DNA of 64,000 bases from Anderseniella sp963700885 (GTDB lineage Bacteria; Pseudomonadota; Alphaproteobacteria; Rhizobiales; Aestuariivirgaceae): positions 186,001 through 250,000 of the forward strand of contig CAVOZJ010000038.1 of NCBI GenBank assembly GCA_963700885.1, in the 5' to 3' direction. Position 1 is the stretch's first letter. Each line of letters starts with the position of its first letter. The translations under genes and the position numbers were made by a program. This document shows positions 1 to 8,018 of this stretch, one piece after another. Under the pieces are notes generated by a model. The model had not been told where the DNA came from. It did not search any database and saw only the letters and a program-made list of their open reading frames with translations.

Positions 1-536
1 GCTACATTGATGAGGCTCTGCACCCGGTGGGGAAGGTCCAGACGTTTGAGGTAAACCCCGACTCCAAGCCACGAAAAGTGAATTGGTATCCAGAATGCAT
101 TGAGAATGCCGACCTTGAGTGCCACTTCGGCTGGATAGCTGGAAGGCAGAAAGGCAAAGCCGGTGAACAATGCTGTGTTCACCGCGTAGGCTTTCGGGTT
201 GATGAACTGGAGGGTAAATCCGTTCCAGAAACCCGGTGCATTTTGCGGGGCAACCAGGGCAATTTTACTCCCGGAGAAGGCTATTTTTGCAGCCAGGTAG
301 GTCAGGTACGCTACCGATGCGAACATCAGGATCGAACGTAAATGTGGAATTGAGAACAATACGGCGGCCAGCCCGGTTGCCACCGCCATGCCGACAGCAA
401 AATTACCGGCGCACAGGCCCCAAAGATAGGAAAATCCTGCCTTGAACCCGAAACCTGAGCCAACACCGGCAACACTCAAAACGCCAGGGCCAGGAGTGAC
501 AATCAAAAACAGGCAGGCAAGCGCGAACGCAATCAT
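1..536 (-). CDS. LysE/RhtB-family amino-acid exporter, C-terminus cut by window edge
   Basis: The minus strand reads open from an ATG at 536 to the window edge, about 178 codons. The N-terminus (MIAFALACLFLIVTPGPGVL) carries the TPGPG-type motif at the end of the first membrane segment that marks LysE/RhtB exporters, followed by more hydrophobic helices and an N-P-K-A segment typical of the family. These inner-membrane proteins export amino acids or related metabolites; the substrate cannot be told from sequence. Its start overlaps the stop of the upstream GST by four bases (ATGA), so the two are probably translationally coupled. An in-frame TGA just upstream leaves this ATG as the most likely start. 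The last helix or so lies outside the window. Confidence 0.85.
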   Translation of the reverse strand, partial: MIAFALACLFLIVTPGPGVLSVAGVGSGFGFKAGFSYLWGLCAGNFAVGMAVATGLAAVLFSIPHLRSILMFASVAYLTYLAAKIAFSGSKIALVAPQNAPGFWNGFTLQFINPKAYAVNTALFTGFAFLPSSYPAEVALKVGILNAFWIPIHFSWLGVGVYLKRLDLPHRVQSLINV

Positions 537-1123
537 TCCCGGTCTGAACCTTCGTCACCGCCCAACGAATTCCAGGACTTGCGGGATGTGTGTTTGTCAT
601 ACCAGATCCCAATTGCAGGCAGGGAATGCAGCAGATGGGTGTGACTGGTGTGCATGCAGAAATTATGCACTGCCGGCAGCAGCCACATGTCAGCCAGTGT
701 AAATCCTCTTCCCACGAGCCAGTTCCGGTTGCCAATGCACTCATTCAGGACATTGAGACACGATAGTGTGTCTTTGCACTGCACAGCGGAGGCAGCAGAC
801 CGGTCATCCATTAATTTCCCCAACCGGGTCTGTATGACAGCGATCCATTGTTCAACTTCAGCCGACCGGATTGGATTGACTGGCACCAATGACCGGCCAT
901 TGAAACGGTGGTCAATATAGTGAGTGATGCTGCGAATCTCGAACAACCGGACTTTGCCGTGGCGCAGCGCAGGCAATGATCCAAAACAGTTTTCCTTCAC
1001 AGCTTTGGTGGAGCCGTACTCTATCGCACGGAACCGATGCAGAATGCCTTTTTCCACGCAGGCCATCCTGCAGATGCGCACGCCCGCATCATGCGCCGGT
1101 CCGATGATTTCCAACTCTGCCAT
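533..1123 (-). CDS. Glutathione S-transferase family protein
   Basis: A 196-residue protein with an N-terminal thioredoxin-like domain (about residues 1-80) and a helical C-terminal domain, the layout of cytosolic GSTs. The end of the first domain shows a GSLPALRHG segment, matching the conserved cis-proline that binds the glutathione backbone, followed by an F-E-I-R-S-I helix matching the usual E-S glutathione-contact pair. The C-terminal half carries the F-T-L-A-D-M N-capping box of the GST fold. Substrate is unknown. It resembles the GST at 13.1 kb more than the one at 5.1 kb at its N-terminus (both have I-C-R and EKG near residues 18-28). It is coupled to the LysE-type exporter downstream, which could export a conjugate, but that is inference. 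Confidence 0.85.
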   Translation of the reverse strand: MAELEIIGPAHDAGVRICRMACVEKGILHRFRAIEYGSTKAVKENCFGSLPALRHGKVRLFEIRSITHYIDHRFNGRSLVPVNPIRSAEVEQWIAVIQTRLGKLMDDRSAASAVQCKDTLSCLNVLNECIGNRNWLVGRGFTLADMWLLPAVHNFCMHTSHTHLLHSLPAIGIWYDKHTSRKSWNSLGGDEGSDRE

Positions 1124-1204
1124 GCTTGCTACTCCGCCGTGCTTGGCTATCGCATAAAGCAGGTTCAGTTACAACCAGTTGTGACCTGCCGGTCGATGGC
1201 GTTG

Positions 1205-1717
1205 TCAGACACCGGACGGGCGATCCACGCCGGGTAGATAAGGCTTGAGATCAATCAGTGGTGTATTGTCCAGCGCGTCTGTCGCGTCGATGACAATGAT
1301 TCCGGTCTCCATATCGATGGAAACGATTTTGACCAGTGCCATTGCTACCGGATTGGGCCGCACAGGTGAGCGCAGGGAAAACACTCCCGCGGGAGTTTCG
1401 CGATGACGAGGCATTTGCAGGACAATGTCACGACGCGCCTGATGCATCCAGTAAAGGATATGCAGGTAATCGCCGGTACCAAGACCGGTCAGTCCAGGAC
1501 GCCATGCCGGGTCGATTTCCAGAGAGCAATTTCCCGCCACTCTCTCGCGTGCCTGGCGCATGTTTTTTGGACACTGGCTCCGCTGGCTCCAGGGGGATCT
1601 CACACGACCGATGAACACAATGTGCGCATCGCCAGGCTCGCTGGCTGGATCTCGCAGCGATATGACTTCGCCCGCACGCACACCGGCCAGGCCCGGCTTG
1701 TCAGGTGACCCAGTCAT
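1205..1717 (-). CDS. trmO: TsaA/TrmO-like tRNA N6-threonylcarbamoyladenosine methyltransferase
   Basis: A 170-residue protein from the ATG at 1717, matching the single-domain beta-barrel TsaA/TrmO (UPF0066) family. Seen features are the opening FIGRVRSPW strand, the GLGTGDYLHILYWMHQARRD block and the late R-P-N-P-V-A-M segment, all landmarks of the family. TrmO methylates N6-threonylcarbamoyladenosine at position 37 of some tRNAs, using S-adenosylmethionine. A longer reading frame reaches 1819, but the short start overlaps the upstream MlaC-like gene by ATGA, which fits coupling and the family's usual N-terminus. Small TsaA paralogues of unknown role exist, so the exact substrate is less sure than the family. 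Confidence 0.78.
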   Translation of the reverse strand: MTGSPDKPGLAGVRAGEVISLRDPASEPGDAHIVFIGRVRSPWSQRSQCPKNMRQARERVAGNCSLEIDPAWRPGLTGLGTGDYLHILYWMHQARRDIVLQMPRHRETPAGVFSLRSPVRPNPVAMALVKIVSIDMETGIIVIDATDALDNTPLIDLKPYLPGVDRPSGV

Positions 1718-2298
1718 AGAGGTAACTCGCCGGATTTGAGGTAAACAAAGATTGCGTCGATATTGCCACCTTGTTCTATGATGTGGTCGAAACTTTGCCG
1801 AAGCAGGATACTTATCCATATGCCCTGAATTCGGATATCTGTAATGTGAACGTTATTCGTCCTGAATTCCAGTTCGGTACGGTGGTCGTGATAGTGTTGC
1901 ATATAGCCTTTCACGATGTTGCGGTGTGAGCTTGTGACAACAAACGCCTTGCCGCCAACTTTTTTGCCATGCCTTGCAAGAGCATTCAGCACCATGCGAT
2001 TGAATAATTTGACATAGTCTTGTTGTTGATCAGGCTTGAGACTGCCGCGATGTTTACCAAGGACGAACAGTGCCAATGTTCCAATGGCGACGTACCGGTT
2101 CAGTGCGTCGGCCAATTCTTGCCGGTGCGCACCATTTCTCATGACATCGAGGAATCGGTTTGCCGCATCATGGACCAGCTTTTCCGACGCAGTTGCGGGC
2201 GTGGCCAAAGCCTTGTCCGGGCCCGGGCATGCAACCAGGGTGAGACCGGCAACGGTTGCAAGAAGTACAGCCCGGCGTCTGATTGCCTGATGTTTCAT
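1714..2298 (-). CDS. MlaC-like periplasmic phospholipid-binding protein (ABC transporter auxiliary)
   Basis: A 194-residue exported protein from the ATG at 2298 (an in-frame TTG lies three codons upstream). A basic start, a hydrophobic stretch and a V-A-C-P site suggest a signal peptide; the cysteine is not in a clean lipobox. The mature part follows the MlaC/Ttg2D pattern: helices with Y-V-A-I-G-T-L-A, then the Q-Q-D-Y-V-K-L-F-N-R block, then a beta sheet ending in I-W-I-S-I-L-L-R-Q-S-F. MlaC carries phospholipids across the periplasm between outer-membrane MlaA and inner-membrane MlaFEDB. No other Mla gene is nearby. A second paralogue lies at 3.3-3.9 kb. Confidence 0.8.
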   Translation of the reverse strand: MKHQAIRRRAVLLATVAGLTLVACPGPDKALATPATASEKLVHDAANRFLDVMRNGAHRQELADALNRYVAIGTLALFVLGKHRGSLKPDQQQDYVKLFNRMVLNALARHGKKVGGKAFVVTSSHRNIVKGYMQHYHDHRTELEFRTNNVHITDIRIQGIWISILLRQSFDHIIEQGGNIDAIFVYLKSGELPL

Positions 2299-2389
2299 CC
2301 GGTACAATATGCTGAAACTCGTTCACATGGACAAGCCGGGATATGCTCTGTCAGCCTGAATTGTTGCACTTGAAAGGACATCTGGTGGC

Positions 2390-3157
2390 ATGAAAACACA
2401 AACCGTAACAATCGCACGTGAAGGCGGCATAGCCATCGTCACCTATGACCGCGGCGGGCGCGCCAATGCAATGTCGTTTGACATCATGGACGAATTGGCA
2501 AACGCCGCTCTCAGTTTTACGGATGACATTGATCTGAGGGGTGTTGTGCTAACCGGTACGGACAGGATTTTTTCCGCAGGCATGGATCTTTCTGACCCGG
2601 TATTCGATCGGATGAATGACATGTCCTATCAGGATAAACGCCACTACAGCGAACGGGGCCCACGACTGGCCCGGGCATGGGCAGCCATTGAAGTGCCGGT
2701 CATTTGTGCGATTGAAGGCCCATGCCTTGCCGGTGGATTGGCACTGGCGGCGATGTGTGACTTTCGTGTTGCTTCGCGTAGCGCCAGATTTGGTGCACCT
2801 GAAGTGCAGGTGGCGCACAATATGGGCTGGCATTCCGTGCCGAGACTGATCGCGCTGGTCGGCGTTCAGGCAACACGCCGCGTCTTGCTCGCTGGTGAGG
2901 AGTGGGGAGCAGATGAAGCCAAACGGCTTGGTTTTGCCGATGCAGGTTGTGATCCGGGTGGCGCGCTTGCTACGGCTCGTGAGATGGCAGAACGGATTGC
3001 CACCTATCCTGGCCTGGCGGTGCGGATGATCAAGCGTCAGATCGATGCTTCGGCGCACGCGCTTGACTACGCCACAAGTGCTTATGACAAGGATCAGCAG
3101 CTGGTGGCATGGATGTCCGACGAATTCCAGTCTGCCCGGGCGAGGTTTGCGAAGTAA
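2390..3157 (+). CDS. Enoyl-CoA hydratase/isomerase (crotonase) family protein
   Basis: A 255-residue crotonase-fold protein. The first oxyanion-hole segment is seen in F-S-A-G-M-D-L, and the second glycine-rich oxyanion loop in E-G-P-C-L-A-G-G-L-A-L-A, followed by C-D-F-R-V-A-S. These define the CoA-binding, enolate-stabilising active site. The catalytic glutamates of classical hydratases are not plainly both present, so hydratase, isomerase or another crotonase reaction are all possible. It is read divergently from the MlaC-like gene upstream, with an AAGGA about 13 nt before the ATG. Its stop TAA is at the edge of the long palindrome that follows. Confidence 0.85.
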   Translation: MKTQTVTIAREGGIAIVTYDRGGRANAMSFDIMDELANAALSFTDDIDLRGVVLTGTDRIFSAGMDLSDPVFDRMNDMSYQDKRHYSERGPRLARAWAAIEVPVICAIEGPCLAGGLALAAMCDFRVASRSARFGAPEVQVAHNMGWHSVPRLIALVGVQATRRVLLAGEEWGADEAKRLGFADAGCDPGGALATAREMAERIATYPGLAVRMIKRQIDASAHALDYATSAYDKDQQLVAWMSDEFQSARARFAK

Positions 3158-3170
3158 TACCAGATCCCAG

Positions 3171-3300
3171 TAACAGCGACCCATTTCACCGGGCGATTTT
3201 TTCCGCCGGCAAGGCGCGGGTCGCGCCATGGTACATGTACCACAAGCGGCGCGCAACGTAGCTGGCGGAAAAAATCGCCCGGTGAAATGGGTCGCTGTTA
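3171..3300. repeat. Long palindrome with perfect 37-bp arms (family B intergenic element)
   Basis: Bases 3171-3207 and 3264-3300 are exact reverse complements (37 bp), and the loop between them contains a further 14-bp palindrome, TGGTACATGTACCA. Outside the arms the left side reads TAATACCAG, which overlaps the stop codon of the crotonase gene. The outer motif (AATACCA), the following CGACCCATTT-type segment and the CCGGC(A/G)AGGC core also occur in the larger element at 58.9-59.2 kb, so both appear to be one family. As RNA it would form a very stable hairpin between two convergent genes and could end transcription in both directions. Confidence 0.85.
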
Positions 3301-3312
3301 TCAGCCGATGAT

Positions 3313-3915
3313 CTAACGATTGAGCGTTTCAACAAGCTGATTGACAGCTTGCTGGTCGCCGCCTTTTTTTACCAGGAATTTCTGGAAGATACCGCGCTGC
3401 TGATATGTTAACGAGACAAACCCTACGATCGGAACCGATACTTTTACGTCCGCGACCTTGAAAGTGTTGCCTGCCGGGCGCAGCAGGAACTGCACGGTAT
3501 ATTTGTTTCCGTTGAGAAGCGTGACAAGAGTGTTGACCGCGATTCTCGAATCATCAGCCATTTTGGCGTCCAGCACCTCCGCCTTTGCGATGCGATACTG
3601 CCTGGTCTGGTCGGCAAAATAGCGCGCCATGAATGCAGTGACCCCATCGTAGTAACGACTGTTTTGAGAACTGCTCAGGAAGCGCTGATAGTTGCCAAGC
3701 GAATAGATTGATATTCCCGGAATGTCTGCATGACGGCGCAACACGCGGGCAAAACTTGTAATCGTGCCGGATCTGTTGGCGGCCAACAGATCATTAGCCA
3801 ACTGGCGTGTGAATGTTATGGCAGGATGATCTGCGCCAACCGCCGGAGCAATTGATGTGATAATCATCATAACGGTTGCCAGTATGGTGCCCAATGTTAA
3901 CGTGCGCCGGTTCAT
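3313..3915 (-). CDS. MlaC-like periplasmic phospholipid-binding protein, second paralogue
   Basis: A 200-residue protein with a clear Sec signal peptide (residues 1-27, ending A-V-G-A). The body matches MlaC/Ttg2D: I-Y-S-L-G-N-Y-Q-R-F, then M-A-R-Y-F near residue 93, and a terminal region with V-A-D-V-K-V-S-V-P-I-V-G-F-V-S-L. The predicted role is binding a phospholipid or other apolar ligand in the periplasm for an MCE-type ABC transporter. It shares family, not close sequence, with the gene at 1.7-2.3 kb; no permease or ATPase is adjacent. Its stop TAG is followed by ATCA, the same heptamer seen at several gene ends in this window. Confidence 0.8.
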   Translation of the reverse strand: MNRRTLTLGTILATVMMIITSIAPAVGADHPAITFTRQLANDLLAANRSGTITSFARVLRRHADIPGISIYSLGNYQRFLSSSQNSRYYDGVTAFMARYFADQTRQYRIAKAEVLDAKMADDSRIAVNTLVTLLNGNKYTVQFLLRPAGNTFKVADVKVSVPIVGFVSLTYQQRGIFQKFLVKKGGDQQAVNQLVETLNR

Positions 3916-4123
3916 TCGGTATATATCCTTTGAGCAATATTAACGTCACGCCGAAGCCAGGATGCCAAACCTGCACTCAGTCACCAAATCAATTACTTAA
4001 CAACTAAAGCGGTTTCGCGGCAACCGTCAAGATGATCGCGCGCTCAGCCAGACTTGCTGGAGATGCCAAGGCAGGCTAAGCCTGTGCGATCAGGATGGTC
4101 TGAAACAATGAGCCTGCGGTTGA

Positions 4124-5086
4124 GTGGCGATGATTGATGAACTTCTGGCAGGGTTGCGTGCGGCCGGGGAAGAAACCCGGTTGCGGTTGCTGTTCATCCT
4201 GTCGCGTGGTGAGTTCAATGTCTCGGAGCTGACTTCGATACTGGGTCAGAGCCAGCCAAGGGTCAGCCGTCATCTGAAACTGATGGTTGAAGCCGGGTTG
4301 ATCCAGAGATATCGGGAAGGAGCCTGGATGCTGTTTCGTATCAGCATGCAAGGTGGCAACTCTGAGCTCGCCCGGTCGCTTATCGGGTTTATGGATGATG
4401 ATGATCCCCAGGTTGCCCGTGACCTTGAGCGTATAGGCCAGATCAAGGCACAACGCCAGGCTGATGCAGAGGCCTACTTTGCTGAAAATGCAGAAAACTG
4501 GACCGCAATCCGCGCCTATCATGTTGCGGAAGAGAAGACAGAAGACGCCATACGCCGGCTGGTCGGTCACGATCACATTGGCAGATATGTTGATCTGGGC
4601 ACTGGTACGGGCCGCATGCTGGAAATGTTTGCGCCGCTGGCAGATGAGGCGATCGGTGTCGACATGTCACGCGAAATGTTGAGTTTTGCGCGGGCCAATC
4701 TCGGGCAGTCCGGTCTTGACCATGTTCAGATTCGACAAGGCGACATAGCCATGTTGCCGTTGCCGGACGGGTCTGCAGACCTTGTTACATTACATCAGGT
4801 ACTGCACTTCGTGGCCGACCCGGCCAAGGCAATTGCAGAAGCAGTGCGCCTGCTCAAGCCTGATGGACGACTGGTGATCGCCGATTTCGCCTCGCACAAT
4901 CTTGAGTTCCTGCGTGAGCAATTTGCCCACCGCCGATTGGGCATTGCGCATTATGATATGACCGCGTGGGCAGAAGCCGCCGGCGCCCATGTGACAATGC
5001 ATGAGCAGCTCAGCCCGCCCGCGCACCTGGTACAGGAAGGCCTGTCGGTTGCATTCTGGGTGGTGCAGAAAGTTAAAGAGTCCTGA
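4124..5086 (+). CDS. ArsR-family winged-helix regulator fused to a class I SAM methyltransferase
   Basis: A 320-residue two-domain protein. Residues 1-95 form an ArsR/SmtB winged helix (E-T-R-L-R-L-L-F-I-L, V-S-E-L, Q-P-R-V-S-R-H-L-K-L-M recognition helix, G-A-W-M-L-F-R wing). Residues 140-300 form a Rossmann methyltransferase with motif I V-D-L-G-T-G-T-G and the acidic V-D-M-S-R-E-M-L loop. No metal-binding cysteine pair is seen in the helix-turn-helix part. Fusions of this type are common in alphaproteobacteria, often beside metF or other methionine genes; none is present here. The frame opens with GTG at 4124 and an ATG at 4130; either could be used. Confidence 0.85.
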   Translation: MAMIDELLAGLRAAGEETRLRLLFILSRGEFNVSELTSILGQSQPRVSRHLKLMVEAGLIQRYREGAWMLFRISMQGGNSELARSLIGFMDDDDPQVARDLERIGQIKAQRQADAEAYFAENAENWTAIRAYHVAEEKTEDAIRRLVGHDHIGRYVDLGTGTGRMLEMFAPLADEAIGVDMSREMLSFARANLGQSGLDHVQIRQGDIAMLPLPDGSADLVTLHQVLHFVADPAKAIAEAVRLLKPDGRLVIADFASHNLEFLREQFAHRRLGIAHYDMTAWAEAAGAHVTMHEQLSPPAHLVQEGLSVAFWVVQKVKES

Positions 5087-5092
5087 CCCTCG

Positions 5093-5719
5093 CTATAAGA
5101 GTTTATGAAACTCGTTGGTTTTCCTGACGAAGTCGACCCCGGCTACTTTCTCCCAGATGTCTGAAATACGGGGGCAAGCCAGCTTCAGGGCTGCAGTGTC
5201 GGGATGCCAGCTGGCGAGCATCACGAGGTATATGTCGGCGACTGACATGGTCTTGCCTGCCAGCCATTCATGTCCTGAAAGGTATCCATCGATGATGGAG
5301 AAGGCCGAATTCATTTGTTCTATAGCGCAGGATTTTACCGCATCGGCACCTGAAGCATCTGATGTGTGGCGTCCCGGGTAATAGCACCGCAGGTCTGCAC
5401 CGTAGACGACTGCGGTGAGGTAAACCATCCACCGCAGATACGCGGCACGCCCAGGTTCACCGGGTTGTGGTGCCAGTTTGGTGTCGCTATGAGCATCGCC
5501 CAGATAAATGCAAATGGCTGCTGACTCGGTCATCAGTTCGCCTCCCGGCAACATCAGTGCCGGAACCTGTGCTGCGGGATTGATGGCAAGGTAACTGGCA
5601 GTTTTGTGTTCAGACTTGCCGGTATCAATGATCTCCCGCTTCCAGGGTGCCGTACCTGCCTCCAGCATGGCCTCTGCTGCAAATCCGCCCGTGCCGGGTG
5701 AGGTATAGATCGTGTACAT
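5093..5719 (-). CDS. Glutathione S-transferase family protein
   Basis: A 208-residue GST from the ATG at 5719; the open frame extends 68 codons further but the added residues do not look like a GST. The N-terminal thioredoxin domain starts M-Y-T-I-Y-T-S-P-G-T-G, has N-P-A-A-Q-V-P-A-L (cis-proline) and then L-M-T-E-S-A-A-I-C-I-Y-L (the E-S glutathione contact). The C-terminal helical domain contains M-S-V-A-D-I-Y. It converges on the ArsR-methyltransferase gene, with only a few bases between stop codons. Substrate unknown. Confidence 0.85.
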   Translation of the reverse strand: MYTIYTSPGTGGFAAEAMLEAGTAPWKREIIDTGKSEHKTASYLAINPAAQVPALMLPGGELMTESAAICIYLGDAHSDTKLAPQPGEPGRAAYLRWMVYLTAVVYGADLRCYYPGRHTSDASGADAVKSCAIEQMNSAFSIIDGYLSGHEWLAGKTMSVADIYLVMLASWHPDTAALKLACPRISDIWEKVAGVDFVRKTNEFHKLL

Positions 5720-5813
5720 CTGGCAGTGCTCGTCCTGTTTGTTGCTGGTTAAGGTTACGACCATCATCAGGCTGACGTAGTTTGAACATTGTTGCAATCT
5801 ATGCGCCGTGAAT

Positions 5814-6488
5814 ATGAACGTGAAGCCACTGTCGAGAAAACTGATCATTTCAACGGTGATGGGCGTCGGTCTGATCACAGTCACTGCCTGTTCATCGGCG
5901 CCGAACCTCACCAACGAATTCACGACCGTTGGGGTTCGCCCGCCTACGGGTCAGTGCACAGTGGACCCGCAATCAGTTGCTGATGCCGTGTCGCTCGGTA
6001 CCGTGAACGGCGAGGGGGCATGCGGGATACAGGACGCATGGAAAGTCTCCGCGGTCGGTGGTGTGGCATTTTCAAAACCTGCAAGGCTTCGATGCCAGAT
6101 GGTGGGAGTTACCGATACCTGGATTGCGAAAATACTGCAACCTGCCGCGCAATCAGCTTTCGGTGAGCAGGTGGTCAAACTGCGCATCGCGGCATCTTAT
6201 GCCTGTCGGGGCCGGGACAACAAACGCGGCGCCAAAATATCCGAACATGCCTTTGGCAATGCGCTCGATGTTTCGGCCTTTACACTGGCGTCAGGACGAG
6301 TGGTGGAAGTGGAAAATGGCTGGATATCCGGTGGCAAGGAAAGTTCTTTCCTCAAGCAGGTGCACGGGAATAGCTGTGGAGCCTTCTCAACAGTGCTGGG
6401 TCCGGAAGCAAATACCGCTCACCGCAATCACTTTCACTTTGATCTCGGCAAGCACGGGCGTTCTGGCAAAGGCACGTATTGTCGCTAG
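5814..6488 (+). CDS. Extensin-like family lipoprotein (putative cell-wall peptidase fold)
   Basis: About 224 residues from the ATG at 5814 (GTG at 5808 is an alternative). The N-terminus has a short hydrophobic segment ending V-T-A-C-S-S, a plausible lipobox, so the protein is probably a membrane-anchored periplasmic lipoprotein. The rest matches the bacterial extensin-like C-terminal family: C-x-x-R near S-Y-A-C-R-G-R, S-E-H-A-F-G-N-A-L-D-V, and H-R-N-H-F-H-F-D-L. The S-E-H-x-x-G-x-A-x-D and H-F-H patterns are those of LAS-type zinc peptidases (D-Ala-D-Ala carboxypeptidase, VanY), which points to a role on peptidoglycan; the activity of this family is little known. Several cysteines could pair. 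Confidence 0.85.
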   Translation: MNVKPLSRKLIISTVMGVGLITVTACSSAPNLTNEFTTVGVRPPTGQCTVDPQSVADAVSLGTVNGEGACGIQDAWKVSAVGGVAFSKPARLRCQMVGVTDTWIAKILQPAAQSAFGEQVVKLRIAASYACRGRDNKRGAKISEHAFGNALDVSAFTLASGRVVEVENGWISGGKESSFLKQVHGNSCGAFSTVLGPEANTAHRNHFHFDLGKHGRSGKGTYCR

Positions 6489-6607
6489 GCAACGGAGTTG
6501 GACGGCACTGGTGGGCATAAGCTGATCCAGTAGAGGTCTGTTTGCGACATCGCGAAACGTCGTGGATGCGATATACAGTCATATGTCGGCCGGCATAGGC
6601 TTTTGGA

Positions 6608-7522
6608 ATGGTCGCTCAGACAGCATATCGTGGAGCCAGCTTGTCCTATGGACTCGGCGTTTTGTTATGCGCGCTGGCAGGAGTATGCTGGTCGCTCATT
6701 CCGCTTGGTATCCGGCACATTGAAACCGCGAGTGTCTGGCAGATACTGTTCTTTCGTTCCCTGGGACTATTGCCGATGTTGTTCTGCCTGATGTACTGGC
6801 GTTCAGGCGGATACCCGGTGCGCGCAATATCCAGGGCCGGCGCTCCCGGCGTGCTTGGCGGGTTGGCGCTGACGGCGGCCTATGCCGGTGGAATTGGAGC
6901 AATTCAACTGACCAGCGTGGCCAACGCAGCCTTTCTGTTCGCAACCGCGCCCTTCATGGCGGCTCTCCTGAGCTATGTGCTCCTGGGAGAGCGGGTCCGT
7001 TCCGCCACCTGGATTGCCATGATCCTGGGTATTGCGGGAATTGGTTTCATGGTGGCTGACAGTTTCTCCACAGGTAACTGGCAAGGCGATGCCGTTGCGC
7101 TGATGTCGGCACTGGGGTTTGCCCTGTTTACCGTGGCCCTGCGCTGGGGCAAGGCGACCGACATGATGCCGGTCTCATTTCTGGGTGGCCTGTTTGCACT
7201 GGAGTTGTCGGGGCTTGTGGTGTGGGGCACCGGGCAGGGCTTTGATCTGCCACTGCATGAGATCGCCATCGCGCTTACGCTTGGTGCGGCTCTGCTGGGG
7301 CTGGGCATGATACTGTACACATTCGGTTCCCAGGTAGTGCCGGGAGCGGAACTTGCACTTCTGTCCATGTCCGAAGTGGTTCTCGCACCCTTGTGGGTAT
7401 GGATCGTGCTGGGCGAAACTGCTGCAACGGCCACGCTGATTGGCGGTGGCATATTGATGCTGGCCATCGGTTTCAATGCGCTTACCGGTTTGCGCCGTAA
7501 ACCTTTGCCCGGTGGACATTGA
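6608..7522 (+). CDS. DMT-superfamily EamA transporter
   Basis: A 304-residue integral membrane protein with about ten hydrophobic helices in two repeated halves, the EamA (DUF6) layout. The G-V-C-W-S-L-I-P-L-G start and the late A-L-L-S-M-S-E-V-V-L-A-P-L-W-V-W block with its conserved glutamate are characteristic of drug/metabolite transporters. Likely an inner-membrane exporter of a small metabolite; the substrate is not deducible. It converges on the DUF2306 gene with 4 bp between stops. Confidence 0.88.
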   Translation: MVAQTAYRGASLSYGLGVLLCALAGVCWSLIPLGIRHIETASVWQILFFRSLGLLPMLFCLMYWRSGGYPVRAISRAGAPGVLGGLALTAAYAGGIGAIQLTSVANAAFLFATAPFMAALLSYVLLGERVRSATWIAMILGIAGIGFMVADSFSTGNWQGDAVALMSALGFALFTVALRWGKATDMMPVSFLGGLFALELSGLVVWGTGQGFDLPLHEIAIALTLGAALLGLGMILYTFGSQVVPGAELALLSMSEVVLAPLWVWIVLGETAATATLIGGGILMLAIGFNALTGLRRKPLPGGH

Positions 7523-7526
7523 GGTA

Positions 7527-7919
7527 TCACCCAAGCAGCACACTGCTCATCATGCGGCCCGGCGCGAAGGCGAAAATGCCGGCACCAAGCAATGCCCCCA
7601 TCATGGTTGATATCATTGCATATTTGTGGATACGAACATTGCCCGCCCTGACCGCCCAGACGGCGCCGGTGAGGCCAAGCAGCGTCCAAGCGGACAGCAG
7701 GTGAATCCAGCTGAAGCGCGTGCCGTTCATGCCGGTGATCCAGAATGACGAAATGCAGATGATCGCCAGCATGGCGACCCATGCGCGCCCGACACTTTTG
7801 TGAGCCGGCGAACCCCTGCGGGCAAAGATGATCGCGGCTGACAGGACGATGGCAAGCGCGGCGGCAGCAACATGAAGCTGAATAACCCATCCGGCCTCCA
7901 GCAATGGATTGATGTTCAT
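7527..7919 (-). CDS. DUF2306-family membrane protein
   Basis: A 130-residue protein from the ATG at 7919 (a start at 7934 would add five residues). It has four predicted membrane segments and conserved family features: an early H in Q-L-H-V-A-A-A, K-S-V-G-R-A-W-V after the second helix, H-L-L-S, and R-I-H-K-Y-A-M near the third. DUF2306 has no established function. The gene is divergent from a membrane LytTR regulator, a pairing that suggests a regulatory link. Confidence 0.75.
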   Translation of the reverse strand: MNINPLLEAGWVIQLHVAAAALAIVLSAAIIFARRGSPAHKSVGRAWVAMLAIICISSFWITGMNGTRFSWIHLLSAWTLLGLTGAVWAVRAGNVRIHKYAMISTMMGALLGAGIFAFAPGRMMSSVLLG

Positions 7920-7927
7920 CCGGCATT

Positions 7928-7959
7928 CCTTCAATTAGAAGTGGTGTATCAACTGAAGG
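7928..7959. promoter_or_regulatory. Inverted repeat in the DUF2306-LytTR divergent promoter region
   Basis: CCTTCAATT (7928-7936) and AACTGAAGG (7951-7959) form arms of nine bases with one mismatch around a 14-nt spacer. It sits in the 99-bp gap between the divergent starts at 7919 and 8019. It could be an operator, possibly for the LytTR protein itself, although LytTR proteins usually bind direct repeats. Only the symmetry is seen. Confidence 0.3.
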
Positions 7960-8018
7960 CTTATCTGCAGGCGGCAGCTTGCGTGAAGCTGAAATACGTC
8001 AACAGGAGCAAGGGCTAC

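Noticed and set aside
7872..8018. The longer LytTR start at 7872
   Set aside because: It overlaps the 5' end of the divergent DUF2306 gene; the GTG at 8019 has AGGAG at good distance.
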